A DNA stretch of 64,000 nucleotides from Burkholderia sp. Nafp2/4-1b. GTDB taxonomy: Bacteria; Pseudomonadota; Gammaproteobacteria; Burkholderiales; Burkholderiaceae. The DNA lies in contig NZ_ML058604.1 of NCBI RefSeq assembly GCF_003635165.1, positions 1 to 64,000 on the forward strand, read 5' to 3'. Every line of letters begins with the position of its first letter. Position 1 is the stretch's first letter. A program made the translations under genes and the position numbers. Positions 10,258-17,854 of the stretch are shown here, piece by piece. A model generated the notes under the pieces. It was not told the DNA's origin. It ran no database searches and worked only from the letters and a program-made list of their open reading frames with translations.

Positions 10258-11651
10258 GTGTTGTCGCCACCGCCAAGCCGGGCTGGCTCGCGCAGGCGGG
10301 CCAGTGGATGCAGCGTCACGGCGCGGTGATCCGCGGCATCCAGTGGGTCGTCGTCGCCGTCTATGCGTTCCTGATCATCGTGCCCGCGGTGTTGCCGCTG
10401 CCGGACGATTCCGCGCACCTGTGGAACAACCTCACACTGATCGCGCAGTTCGTGTTCTGGGGCATCTGGTGGCCATTCGTGCTGCTGTCGATGGTGATGC
10501 TCGGGCGCGTCTGGTGCGGCGTGCTGTGTCCGGAAGGCGCGCTGACCGAATACGCGAGCAAGTTCGGGCGCGGCCGCGCAATTCCGCGCTGGATGCGGTG
10601 GGGCGGTTGGCCGTTCGTCGCGTTCGGGCTCACGACGATCTACGGGCAGATGGTCAGCGTGTACCAGTATCCGCTCGCGGTGCTGTTCGTGCTCGGCGGC
10701 TCGACCGTCGGCGCGATCGTGATCGGCCTGCTGTACGGTCGCGAGAAGCGCGTGTGGTGCAAGTACCTGTGCCCGGTCAACGGCGTGTTCGGATTGCTGT
10801 CGCGACTCGCGCCGATGCGCTACAAGGTCGACGAGGATGCGTGGCGCCGTTCGTACAAGAACGGCGAGCACGGGCATCGCGTGATCCCGATCAATTGCGC
10901 GCCGCTCGTGCCGTTGCGCAACATGAAGGGCGCCGCCGCATGCCACATGTGCGGCCGCTGCAGCGGGCACCGCGACGCGATCGCGCTGTCGTGGCGCTCG
11001 CCGTCCGATGAGGTCGTGAACCTCGGCGAGCAGCAGGCGAATCCGTGGGATACCGCGCTGATCCTGTACGGCCTGCTCGGCGTCGCGATCGGTGCGTTCC
11101 ACTGGACGGTCAGCCCGTGGTTCGTGCAGATCAAGCAATGGCTCGCGGGCTGGCTGATCGATCACGACATCACGTGGCCGCTCGAGACCAATGCGCCGTG
11201 GTTCCTGCTCACGCACTATCCGGATCGCAACGACGTGTTCTCGTGGCTCGACGGCGGGCTGATCGTCAGCTACATCGTCGGCACGGGGCTCGTGTACGGC
11301 ACCGCGCTGCTCGTGCTGCTGGCCGGCGCGACGCTGATGCTCGGCCGCTTCGATCGCGTGCGTCTCCACCATCTCGCGCAGGCGTTGATTCCGATCGCGG
11401 GGGCAGGCGTGTTCCTCGGATTGTCGGCAACGACGCTGTCGCTGCTCCGGGCCGAGCACGTACCGCTTGGCTGGGCGACCGACGTGCGCATCGCGATTCT
11501 CGTCTGCGCGAACGCATGGAGCGCGTGGCTCGCCTGGAATGTCACGGGCCGTTATGCGGGATGGCCGCGCCGGCTGGCCGCATTCGCGTGGTTCGCGGCC
11601 GGCCTGGCCGTCATCGACAGCGCATGGTGGTTGATGTTCTGGGGGTTCTGA
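10254..11651 (+). CDS. ftrD: Membrane-bound polyferredoxin FtrD
   Basis: This 465-residue membrane protein has several hydrophobic helices and NapH/CcoG-like cysteine motifs: WCGVLCP and WCKYLCP in the first half, then CHMCGRC near residue 228. In the Ftr system it is proposed to supply or accept electrons for iron transport or to recycle the cupredoxin FtrB. It overlaps ftrC by 4 nt. The C-terminal half contains further membrane segments with no extra motif I recognise. A terminator follows at 11789. Confidence 0.9.
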   Translation: MSVVATAKPGWLAQAGQWMQRHGAVIRGIQWVVVAVYAFLIIVPAVLPLPDDSAHLWNNLTLIAQFVFWGIWWPFVLLSMVMLGRVWCGVLCPEGALTEYASKFGRGRAIPRWMRWGGWPFVAFGLTTIYGQMVSVYQYPLAVLFVLGGSTVGAIVIGLLYGREKRVWCKYLCPVNGVFGLLSRLAPMRYKVDEDAWRRSYKNGEHGHRVIPINCAPLVPLRNMKGAAACHMCGRCSGHRDAIALSWRSPSDEVVNLGEQQANPWDTALILYGLLGVAIGAFHWTVSPWFVQIKQWLAGWLIDHDITWPLETNAPWFLLTHYPDRNDVFSWLDGGLIVSYIVGTGLVYGTALLVLLAGATLMLGRFDRVRLHHLAQALIPIAGAGVFLGLSATTLSLLRAEHVPLGWATDVRIAILVCANAWSAWLAWNVTGRYAGWPRRLAAFAWFAAGLAVIDSAWWLMFWGF

Positions 11652-11788
11652 GGCCGGATTGACGGCTTTGTGGCCGCGCTCCGGAGCCGCAGGCAACGGT
11701 GTTTCGCTGTCGGGCTGCGGCGCATGCCGAAGCCGCCGGGCCGACCGTCACGATGGCCGTCCCTTTGCACGGATACGGGTGACCAAAC

Positions 11789-11827
11789 AAAAAAGCGACA
11801 CGTCGAAAGACGTGTCGCTTTTTTTCT
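11789..11827. terminator. Bidirectional terminator between ftrD and hemP
   Basis: An A-rich run, the stem AAGCGACACGTC/GACGTGTCGCTT and a T-run form a long hairpin flanked by A and T tracts, so it can stop transcripts from either side. It closes the ftr operon on the plus strand and the hemP transcript on the minus strand. Confidence 0.92.
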
Positions 11828-11977
11828 TCCATCTGCGAGAACCAAAAAAGTGGCTTGGCTTGCTGCAACGGCTGCTTGAGTGTGTTTGCACGAAGGGGTC
11901 TAGATCTCGCGTGCAAGCCGTTACGCTGGCTACTGCCCAACACCTCTCAGGGAGGTGGTCCCCACAATACTCGGTCG
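11790..11977 (-). ncRNA. Candidate iron-responsive 3'UTR small RNA downstream of hemP
   Basis: Some 150 nt of non-coding sequence separate the hemP stop codon (minus strand) from the strong hairpin at 11789-11827. The segment contains an A-rich unpaired stretch (GATGGAAGAAAAAAAAG) directly before the hairpin, which is typical of Hfq-dependent small RNAs. Transcription would start at the Fur-controlled hemP promoter. I recall an iron-starvation small RNA of B. cenocepacia called BrrF, with a Fur-type genome context, but cannot confirm here that it is this locus. The 5' end and processing are not visible from sequence. Confidence 0.5.
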
Positions 11978-12223
11978 TTACTTCGTCAGGATCAGTTTGC
12001 CGAGCCGGGTGGCACGCAACTGATATGTCTCTCCGTTATGCGCGATGCTGATGTGGCTGTGACCTTGCAGCAGCGCATCGCTGCTGAGGGTCCGCGTGCC
12101 GGCATCGCGGCTTCCGGCGGGTTTCGCCGGCGTCGTGACCGCTGCCGTCTTCTGACGGTTTGCACTTGCGGTGCCGGTCGGGCGGCGCAAGCTCAGCGTG
12201 GTCGGGCGCGTGGTGTCGGTCAT
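11978..12223 (-). CDS. hemP: Hemin uptake protein HemP
   Basis: This 81-residue protein has an unstructured N-terminal half and the conserved HemP C-terminus (LLQGHSHISIAHNGETYQLR, then RLGKLILTK). HemP proteins are small iron-starvation proteins; in Burkholderia HemP has been linked to activation of haem-uptake genes. Here no haem receptor gene is next to it, so it stands as a single-gene unit. The promoter has a Fur box within the -35/-10 spacer, and a candidate small RNA follows in the 3'UTR. Confidence 0.88.
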   Translation of the reverse strand: MTDTTRPTTLSLRRPTGTASANRQKTAAVTTPAKPAGSRDAGTRTLSSDALLQGHSHISIAHNGETYQLRATRLGKLILTK

Positions 12224-12258
12224 TCGGTTGATCGGTGACTGTCGATACGATGGAATGA

Positions 12259-12288
12259 ATTCTAAATGATAACTATTCCCATTTACAA
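12259..12288 (-). promoter_or_regulatory. hemP promoter with embedded Fur box
   Basis: Read on the minus strand, TTGTAA (12288-12283), an 18-bp spacer and TAGAAT (12264-12259) form a good promoter. The spacer holds a Fur-like repeat, on the plus strand TGATAAC-T-ATTCCCA at 12267-12281, matching 11 of 14 arm positions. Fur binding here would occlude RNA polymerase. It lies about 40 bp upstream of hemP. Confidence 0.78.
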
Positions 12289-12336
12289 AAAATCTTTATC
12301 GATCGATGCAGAAAATCCGATAGGTTGAATTAAAGA

Positions 12337-12354
12337 GGCGGCCCGTAGGCCGCC
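12337..12354 (-). terminator. Hairpin after the DUF1857 gene
   Basis: GGCGGCCTACGGGCCGCC (minus strand) folds into a strong stem followed by TCTTTAATT, a weak U tract. It lies 8 nt after the stop codon of the DUF1857 gene and could act as its terminator. Confidence 0.45.
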
Positions 12355-12361
12355 GTCGACT

Positions 12362-12844
12362 TCAGTGGAGCGGATCGGGGTCCTTGCGCCCCTGCGCGTA
12401 TTCGCGGATCAGGCGCACCGTGTCGATGTCCGACGTGCGATACGCCTCCTTCACGATGCCGTGCGTCTGACGCGCTTCCTCGCTGTCGTCCGTGACGGTC
12501 AGTGTCGTGCGGTATTCGAAGCGCAGGAACAGCTCGTGATCGTCGCGCTCTTCGATCGTCATCGTCAGCGAGCCGCCGATTTCGCCGCCGGCCGCATGGA
12601 TGTCGTAGCGCACTTGCTGGTTGGGCGTGAACGTCACGCGGTCGCGCACGGTCGCATGCCCGTAGTGCAGTTCGCGTTCGAGCGTCGTGTCCGTCCGTTC
12701 GTGGACGACGCAACTGTCGAGGCCGATCACGAACAGCTGCGGCTGTTCGGCGCGCAGCACGAGCCCCTCCCAGAGCTGTTCGCGGGTCAGGGACGGCACG
12801 GCCGGATCGTCGGAGTTGATCTGGATCAGATGTTCGAAGTTCAA
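12362..12844 (-). CDS. DUF1857 / SRPBCC-fold protein
   Basis: This protein of about 160 residues matches the DUF1857 (AtaL-like) family of the SRPBCC ligand-binding fold, starting NFEHLIQIN and continuing with LTREQLWEGLVLRAEQP. Function is unknown. The TTG at 12844 is preferred: it begins exactly at the family start and follows an AGAAGGAA ribosome site by 9 nt. An ATG at 12904 would add 20 residues but has no ribosome site. It is a monocistronic gene upstream of hemP on the same strand, separated by the Fur-controlled promoter. Confidence 0.72.
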   Translation of the reverse strand: MNFEHLIQINSDDPAVPSLTREQLWEGLVLRAEQPQLFVIGLDSCVVHERTDTTLERELHYGHATVRDRVTFTPNQQVRYDIHAAGGEIGGSLTMTIEERDDHELFLRFEYRTTLTVTDDSEEARQTHGIVKEAYRTSDIDTVRLIREYAQGRKDPDPLH

Positions 12845-12944
12845 GGGGACGGGTTCCTTCTGGTGGCGTGCAGCCACGTGGTTCAAGAAGTCATTGTGAC
12901 GCAAAACGAGCCGTTTCGCGGCCCCCCGCGGCCGCGATCCGACA

Positions 12945-13820
12945 TCACGCTTCGATGCAACCCATGCGGCCCGACTGGTAATCGACGACGGCCTGCCGGA
13001 TCTCTTCCTCGGTATTCATCACGAACGGGCCATAACGGACGATCGGCTCGTTGAGCGGCACGCCGCCGATCAGCAACAGGTCGAGCGGCGTGTCGCCAGC
13101 CTCGAATGTCACCGCGTCGCCGTCGTCACCGTAGACGATCATGTGCCGTGCCTCGACGAGCTGCCTGTCAGGCCCGTAGCGACCCGCGCCGTCGATCGGA
13201 TAGGCGAATACGCGATACCCCGCCGGCACCGGCTGCGTGACCGCTGCGCCCCGTTGCAGCGTGAAATGCTGGTACAGGATCGGCGTGCGCGTCTCGATCG
13301 CCGCGCGAACGCCGAACGCTTCGCCGGCGATCACGCGAACCTGCGCGCGGCCGTCCGGCGACGTGGCGCTCGGGATGCGATCGGCCGAAATCTCCTGGTA
13401 GCGCGGTGCGATCAGCTTGTCGCGGCGCGGCAGGTTGACCCACAGCTGGAAGCCGTGCGAGCGTCCGCCGGCCTGCTCGAATTCGGGATCCGGCATTTCG
13501 CTGTGCACGACGCCGGCGCCAGCCGTCATCCATTGCACGTCGCCGGGCCCGAGCGTGCCGGCATGGCCGGCCGAATCGCGATGGCGAAAGCGCCCGCCGA
13601 GCACGTAGGTGACGGTCTCGAAGCCGCGGTGCGGATGGTCGGGCGCGCCCTTGGCTTCGCCCGGGGCATAGTCGACTGGGCCCATTTCATCGAGCAGCAG
13701 GAACGGATCGAAATCCATCAGCAGCCGGGTCGGGAACGGGCGGTGAACCACGAAGCCGCCGCCTTCGGTCGTGCGAAGCGCGGGGTACGTGCGGTCAAGC
13801 GAGCGAGCGGTGGTCGTCAT
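12945..13820 (-). CDS. Pirin family protein
   Basis: This 291-residue bicupin has the pirin N-terminal domain with metal ligands in HPHRGFETVTYV and in GVVHSEMPD (His and Glu), followed by the pirin C-terminal domain ending in FVMNTEEEIRQAVVDY. Bacterial pirins include quercetin dioxygenases and regulators of central metabolism; which applies here is not clear. It is divergent from a LysR-family gene with 122 bp between them, an arrangement that suggests the LysR protein controls it. Confidence 0.88.
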   Translation of the reverse strand: MTTTARSLDRTYPALRTTEGGGFVVHRPFPTRLLMDFDPFLLLDEMGPVDYAPGEAKGAPDHPHRGFETVTYVLGGRFRHRDSAGHAGTLGPGDVQWMTAGAGVVHSEMPDPEFEQAGGRSHGFQLWVNLPRRDKLIAPRYQEISADRIPSATSPDGRAQVRVIAGEAFGVRAAIETRTPILYQHFTLQRGAAVTQPVPAGYRVFAYPIDGAGRYGPDRQLVEARHMIVYGDDGDAVTFEAGDTPLDLLLIGGVPLNEPIVRYGPFVMNTEEEIRQAVVDYQSGRMGCIEA

Positions 13821-13843
13821 GCAGTAGCCCTCGAAATCATCGG

Positions 13844-13877
13844 AATAGCGTTATTTTTGAAACATAGCGCTATTATA
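13844..13877. promoter_or_regulatory. Candidate LysR operator between pirin and lysR genes
   Basis: The 122-bp divergent gap contains two related half-palindromes, AATAGCGTTATT (13844-13855) and the perfect ATAGCGCTAT (13864-13873), 20 bp apart, followed by TATAT. Two similar sites spaced by about two helical turns next to an A/T-rich promoter fit LysR-type control. This is inference from pattern only. Confidence 0.45.
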
Positions 13878-13942
13878 TTGGGCGTTTTACCGGCCGATTT
13901 GCGGCGGTTCGCAATGGATTGTTCTGAAATTGGAACGATGAC

Positions 13943-14923
13943 ATGAACATCGATGCACACAACCTGAACGACCTCATGTACTTTTCGCAGGTCGTCCAGC
14001 ATGGCGGATTCTCGGCGGCGGAGCGCGTGCTGGGTATCTCGAAATCGCGCCTGTCGCGGCGCCTGACCGAACTCGAGGCGGCGCTCGGCGTGCGACTGCT
14101 GCAGCGGTCCACGCGCAAGCTGGCGCTGACCGAGGCGGGGGAGCTGTTCTACCAGCACTGCCAGGCGATGCTCGCCGAAGCGCAGGCCGCGATGAATGCC
14201 GTGCAGCAGCTGCGCGCGTCGCCGCGCGGCTCGGTGCGCGTCAGTGTGCCGGTTACGCTGTCGCAGACGATGCTGTCGCGCCTCCTCCCCGAATTCCTGC
14301 ACCGCTATCCCGAGGTGAAGGTGCACATCCGTGTGACGAATCGCGTGATCGACCTCTTCGAGGATTCGGTCGACGTCGCGTTGCGCGTGCGCTCCGAGCC
14401 GCCGCAGAACGCGAACATCGTCGTGCGGCCGCTGTGGCGGACCGAGCAGATGCTGGTGGGTGCGCCGAGCCTGCTGAACCAGAATGCGCCGCCGCTCGTG
14501 CCGGACGATCTGGCGCACTTCGAGACGCTCGATACGCCCAGCGTCGACGGTCGGCACGTATTCAGCCTGATCGCGCCTGACGGCACGCGTCACTTGCACG
14601 AGCACGATCCGCGGCTCGTGACGGCCGACTTGATGACGATCCGCGAGGCCGTGCTCGATGGCCTGGGCATCGCGGCGCTGCCGGAGATGATGTACGGCAA
14701 CGCATTGCGCGCGGGGCAGTTGTCGCCGGTGATGCCGGGCTGGACACTGCCGGTGCCGCAGCTCTATGCGGTCTTCGTGTCGCGACAGGGGATGCCGCCG
14801 GCGGTCCGGGCATTCGTCGACTATCTGGTCGAGAAGCTTGACCACGGCGATTACAAGGAGCCGGGCTGCCCCGAGCGTGAGAAAAAGGACGCGGCAGCGG
14901 CGGCCGATGCTTCGGCCACCTGA
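13943..14923 (+). CDS. LysR-family transcriptional regulator
   Basis: This 326-residue LysR-type regulator has an N-terminal winged helix-turn-helix (FSAAERVLGISKSRLSRRLT) and a C-terminal periplasmic-binding-like effector domain. It ends in an extra charged, alanine-rich tail (EREKKDAAAAADASAT). It resembles the group that controls divergent pirin or quinone-reductase genes. The effector is unknown. A gene-free stretch of 510 bp follows. Confidence 0.87.
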   Translation: MNIDAHNLNDLMYFSQVVQHGGFSAAERVLGISKSRLSRRLTELEAALGVRLLQRSTRKLALTEAGELFYQHCQAMLAEAQAAMNAVQQLRASPRGSVRVSVPVTLSQTMLSRLLPEFLHRYPEVKVHIRVTNRVIDLFEDSVDVALRVRSEPPQNANIVVRPLWRTEQMLVGAPSLLNQNAPPLVPDDLAHFETLDTPSVDGRHVFSLIAPDGTRHLHEHDPRLVTADLMTIREAVLDGLGIAALPEMMYGNALRAGQLSPVMPGWTLPVPQLYAVFVSRQGMPPAVRAFVDYLVEKLDHGDYKEPGCPEREKKDAAAAADASAT

Positions 14924-15001
14924 ATGCAAGATGCGCATCGTGGCAAATTTGTTTTGTCATTGAAGCGCCGCCTGCAATCGCAAGTTTCAATCGCCGGGGC
15001 C

Positions 15002-15030
15002 TTGAATGCGTTCGCGCGCGGGCCTATATT
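15002..15030 (+). promoter_or_regulatory. Sigma-70 promoter of an orphan transcript
   Basis: TTGAAT (15002-15007), an exact 17-bp spacer and TATATT (15025-15030) make a near-consensus promoter. No recognised gene follows before the terminator at 15205-15239. It lies about 80 bp after the LysR gene. Confidence 0.6.
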
Positions 15031-15036
15031 GAAATC

Positions 15037-15239
15037 CCATTTCGCGAAGGAAGTTCTGAGCGGGATCAGGTGGCCGCATATATTGCGAGCCAGATAGGGC
15101 AGAACGCGCAGTCCGTGCAGACCACGGTAGCCGCATTTGCGTTGCTCGAGGCGCAACCGATACCGCCGAAGAGCCCGCCGCCCGAAGGCGCCCGCGTGCG
15201 CATGAAAAAAGGCCTTCATCTGGCGATGAAGGCCTTTTA
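15037..15239 (+). ncRNA. Candidate small RNA or short transcript of unknown function
   Basis: A well-placed promoter (15002-15030) and an intrinsic terminator (15205-15239) frame a transcript of about 200 nt between the LysR gene and exbD. A GTG-initiated frame from 15070 runs through the whole transcript and past the terminator. It lacks a convincing ribosome site and any clear family, so I favour a non-coding RNA. Its first residues (IASQIGQNAQSV) loosely recall the start of the Tex protein, so a decayed gene fragment is the alternative. Confidence 0.4.
15205..15239 (+). terminator. Intrinsic terminator of the orphan transcript
   Basis: AAAAAAGGCCTTCATC, loop TGGC, GATGAAGGCCTTTT is a long, perfect hairpin with a flanking A-run and T-run. 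On the minus strand it could also stop the exbD transcript. Confidence 0.9.
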
Positions 15240-15244
15240 CTTTG

Positions 15245-15328
15245 GGGGCGCCCGGCTAGGGGCGCCCGGCCAGGGGTGTCCGGCGAGAGGCGCCCGGCGA
15301 GAGGCGCCCGGCGAGGTGTGGCCGGAGA
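15245..15328. repeat. Tandem 14-bp repeat, six imperfect copies
   Basis: Six consecutive 14-bp units resemble GAGGCGCCCGGCGA (for example 15287-15300 and 15301-15314 are identical). The array lies between the orphan terminator and the 3' end of exbD. Copy number is a likely strain-variable marker. Confidence 0.8.
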
Positions 15329-15433
15329 GGCACGGCGGTACCGATGCGGCCCACTCGGTGCAGCCAGCCAAGCCCAGCCAGCCAAGCGCGGCCCGCTGAG
15401 CAGCAAGCGGCTGTCGCCCCAAACGCGCGCGCG

Positions 15434-15862
15434 TTACTTCGCCTTTGCGGTCGGCTCCGTCACGAAGCCGAGCTTCGTCAGCCCGCCGGCCTGCGCATCG
15501 GACATCACTTCGGCTACCCGTTCGTAGGCCACCTTGCGGTCGGCGCGCAGGTGCAACTCGGGTTGCGGCTGACGCTGTGCCGCTTCCGCAATGTGCGCCT
15601 GCAGTTGCTCGCGCGTGACCGTCTGGTCGTTCCACAGGATCGTGCCGTTGCCCTGGATCGCGACGTCGACCGTCTGCGGCTTCTCGTCGACGGGCTGGCT
15701 GCTTGCGTGCGGCAGGTCGATCTTCACCGCGTGCTGCATGGCCGGGATCGTCACGAGGAAAATGATCAGGAGTACGAGCATGACGTCGACGAGCGGCGTC
15801 ATGTTGATCTCGCTCATCACGCCATCGTCGTCGTCATCGCTGAAGCCGGTGTTCATTGCCAT
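15434..15862 (-). CDS. exbD: TonB-system energising protein ExbD
   Basis: This 142-residue protein has one N-terminal membrane helix with the conserved proton-path aspartate in MTPLVDVMLVLLIIF and a periplasmic domain (about residues 50-142). With ExbB it uses the proton gradient to energise TonB. The acidic DDDDDG near the N-terminus is cytoplasmic. It lies 13 nt after exbB, last in a tonB-exbB-exbD order. Confidence 0.93.
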   Translation of the reverse strand: MAMNTGFSDDDDDGVMSEINMTPLVDVMLVLLIIFLVTIPAMQHAVKIDLPHASSQPVDEKPQTVDVAIQGNGTILWNDQTVTREQLQAHIAEAAQRQPQPELHLRADRKVAYERVAEVMSDAQAGGLTKLGFVTEPTAKAK

Positions 15863-15875
15863 GGTTCACCTCGTC

Positions 15876-16607
15876 TCAGCTGGCACGCGAGGCAAGCCGC
15901 AGGCCGTCGCGCGGCGACGACGATGCGAGGCGCGCGCCCGTCACGAAGTAGGCGTGCAGACCGTGTGCGAAGCGGCGCAGCTTGCTGACGACACCCTTGT
16001 TCGCGCGAGTCAGCGCGTTGTAGCCGAGCACCGCGGGAATCGCGACGAACAGGCCGAAGGCGGTCATGATCAGCGATTCGCCGACCGGCCCCGCGACCTG
16101 GTCGATCGACGTCTGGCCGGTCGCGCCGATCGCGAGCAGCGCGTGATAGATGCCCCACACCGTGCCGAACAGGCCGACGAACGGCGCGGTGCTGCCGATC
16201 GACGCGAGAATCGCGAGGCCGGCCTGCATGCGCGAAATGCCTTCGTCCATCGTGTCCTTCAGGCAGCGCGTGACCCAGTCGGACACGTCCATGCGATCGT
16301 GCAGGTGCGGTTGCGTCTGATGGTGGTGATCGGCGGCTTCCTTGCCCGACAGCGCGAGCGCGAGGAACGGGTTGTCGCTCGGCGTGGACGCCGCGAGGCC
16401 CAGCTTCTTGATGCCGTCGTCGAAATCGTCCGAATGCCAGAACGCCTGTTCGGCATTCTTCGTGAGGCGGTTCAGGCGAACCACGTTCCAGCCCTTGACG
16501 ATGATCACGATCCACGACAGGACCGACATCACGAGCAGCGTGATCGCGATGGCGCGCGTGACGAAATCACCTTGCGCCCAGACGTGCGCGATACCGTAGC
16601 TTTGCAT
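15876..16607 (-). CDS. exbB: TonB-system proton-channel protein ExbB
   Basis: This 243-residue MotA/TolQ/ExbB-family protein has three membrane helices: one near residues 15-37, and a pair around the conserved SIGSTAPFVGLFGTVWGI and GLFVAIPAVLGYN. The start at 16607 follows AAAGGAAA and begins MQSYGIAHVW; a longer reading would add an out-of-family arginine-rich segment. It forms the proton channel with ExbD. The gene lies 34 nt after tonB. Confidence 0.93.
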   Translation of the reverse strand: MQSYGIAHVWAQGDFVTRAIAITLLVMSVLSWIVIIVKGWNVVRLNRLTKNAEQAFWHSDDFDDGIKKLGLAASTPSDNPFLALALSGKEAADHHHQTQPHLHDRMDVSDWVTRCLKDTMDEGISRMQAGLAILASIGSTAPFVGLFGTVWGIYHALLAIGATGQTSIDQVAGPVGESLIMTAFGLFVAIPAVLGYNALTRANKGVVSKLRRFAHGLHAYFVTGARLASSSPRDGLRLASRAS

Positions 16608-16641
16608 TTTTGTTTCCTTTGAATCTTCCGGATGAGGCAAG

Positions 16642-17373
16642 TTAGTCGGTGAGCCCGAAGTTGTAGGGCTGCGTGCGTGCGGCGCGGATCGCCTGGCCGT
16701 TCTCGATGTACGGACGGCAGGTGCTCGCGCGCATCGCGTCGCGTGCGGCATCGTCGAGGCGCGGATAACCGCTGCTCTTCTCCAACTCGACGCTTTCGAT
16801 CTTGCCCGTCACGCCGACGACGAAGTGAACATAGGCCGTGCCCGATTCGCCGCGGCGACGCGACATCGACGGGTAGTCGGGCTTCACGAAGTTGCATTGG
16901 AGCGTCGGCACGTTCTTCGGCGCGCTGACCTGCATCGTTTCACGCGCCGGGCCGGGGGTGGCGGCCGGTGCGGCAGCCGCCGGCGCGGCGGGAGCGGGTG
17001 ACGGGTCGGCGGCCGGCGCGGGTGTGGGCGACGGCGCAGGCGACGGTGCCACCGGCTGCGGCGTGGGCTTCGCGGCCTTCTGCACCGGCTTCGGCTCGAC
17101 CTTCGGCTTGACGTGCGGGGTAGGCTTGGGCGGCGCGGGCTGCGGGATCGATTCGGCCGCGACTTGCTGCGCGATCGGCGCAGGCGTGATGAGTTGCGCG
17201 GTGATCGATTGCACCTCGACCGCTTTCGGCGGCGGCGCGTTGCGATGGAGCCACGCGGCCGCCAGCATGATCGCGTGTGCGGCAAGCACACCGACCGCGA
17301 CGGCGATGACCCGGGGATTCATACGTGGAGCAGCCGGCAAGATACCGGCGGGAGCGGATTGCGAAGCCTGCAT
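16642..17373 (-). CDS. tonB: Energy transducer TonB
   Basis: This 243-residue protein has one N-terminal membrane helix (about residues 20-40), a long Pro/Ala/Lys linker (about 70-150, with PKPTPHVKPKVEPKPVQK) that spans the periplasm, and the TonB C-terminal domain (PDYPSMSRRRGESGTAYV). It couples inner-membrane energy to outer-membrane siderophore and haem receptors. It heads exbB-exbD and follows a 20-residue membrane peptide gene. Confidence 0.93.
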   Translation of the reverse strand: MQASQSAPAGILPAAPRMNPRVIAVAVGVLAAHAIMLAAAWLHRNAPPPKAVEVQSITAQLITPAPIAQQVAAESIPQPAPPKPTPHVKPKVEPKPVQKAAKPTPQPVAPSPAPSPTPAPAADPSPAPAAPAAAAPAATPGPARETMQVSAPKNVPTLQCNFVKPDYPSMSRRRGESGTAYVHFVVGVTGKIESVELEKSSGYPRLDDAARDAMRASTCRPYIENGQAIRAARTQPYNFGLTD

Positions 17374-17424
17374 GTTAGCTTGAAAGAACGACGTCGCACC
17401 CGGGGCGCGGCGGGTGAATCGGTA

Positions 17425-17487
17425 TCACTTGCGGAAGATCAGCAGCGAGATGCACACGGTGGTCACAAATCCGATCAGCAATTCCAT
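17425..17487 (-). CDS. Small 20-residue membrane peptide between bfd and tonB
   Basis: An ATG on the minus strand at 17487 opens a 21-codon frame for a peptide that begins MELLIGF and ends LLIFRK. It is almost wholly hydrophobic with a basic end, so a single membrane helix is likely. A full AAGGAG ribosome site (17494-17499) lies 6 nt before the ATG, which is the main evidence that it is real. It lies 51 nt upstream of tonB, on the same strand, after the bfd terminator. I do not recognise a family; a role with TonB-ExbBD or as a leader peptide is only inference. Confidence 0.6.
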   Translation of the reverse strand: MELLIGFVTTVCISLLIFRK

Positions 17488-17552
17488 GACAGGCTCCTTG
17501 GCAGGTAAGCCGCTGGCTCGCGCGGAAGGTGGCTTGCTGACGGTCAGACATC

Positions 17553-17574
17553 AAAAATGCGGCCGCGGCCGCAT
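17553..17574 (-). terminator. Terminator after bfd
   Basis: On the minus strand ATGCGGCCGCGGCCGCAT is a perfect palindromic stem followed by TTTTTG. It lies about 20 nt after the bfd stop and separates bfd from the small-peptide and tonB genes, allowing differential expression. Confidence 0.75.
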
Positions 17575-17592
17575 GCGCACGCCGGGTGCCGT

Positions 17593-17829
17593 TCAGGCGG
17601 CCTTGCGGTCGTAGAAGGTAACCGGGATCGGGTGAGCGTGGTGCTCGACACCGCACCGGCTCGCACAGACGCCTTGCTCGGCCATGAGGTCGCGCACGGA
17701 CTCCTCGCACTTGCCGCAGCACGTGGCGACGCCGAGCTCGAACTGGAGTTCATCGAAAGAGTTCACGCCCTCGGCGAGGGACGCGCGAATCTTGCGATCG
17801 GAAACTGACTTGCACACGCAGACGATCAT
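17593..17829 (-). CDS. bfd: Bacterioferritin-associated ferredoxin
   Basis: This 78-residue protein carries the Bfd [2Fe-2S] ligand set: CVC at residues 4-6 and CCGKC about 31 residues later. Bfd docks on bacterioferritin and delivers electrons to release stored iron. A Cys/His-rich C-terminus (CASRCGVEHHAH) extends beyond the minimal domain. It is preceded by a strong Fur-controlled promoter, which fits mobilisation of stored iron under starvation. The bfr gene lies nearby at 18927. Confidence 0.93.
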   Translation of the reverse strand: MIVCVCKSVSDRKIRASLAEGVNSFDELQFELGVATCCGKCEESVRDLMAEQGVCASRCGVEHHAHPIPVTFYDRKAA

Positions 17830-17854
17830 GATGAGTTGCGATAGCTAACGTTAA

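Noticed and set aside
11790..11977. Direct base pairing of the hemP 3'UTR RNA with the fumA start region
   Set aside because: By eye I found only about six paired bases near the fumA start, not enough to claim a target.
15070..15399. Frame with a faint Tex-like N-terminus
   Set aside because: It runs through an intrinsic terminator and into tandem repeats, lacks a good start site and the resemblance is limited to about 20 residues.
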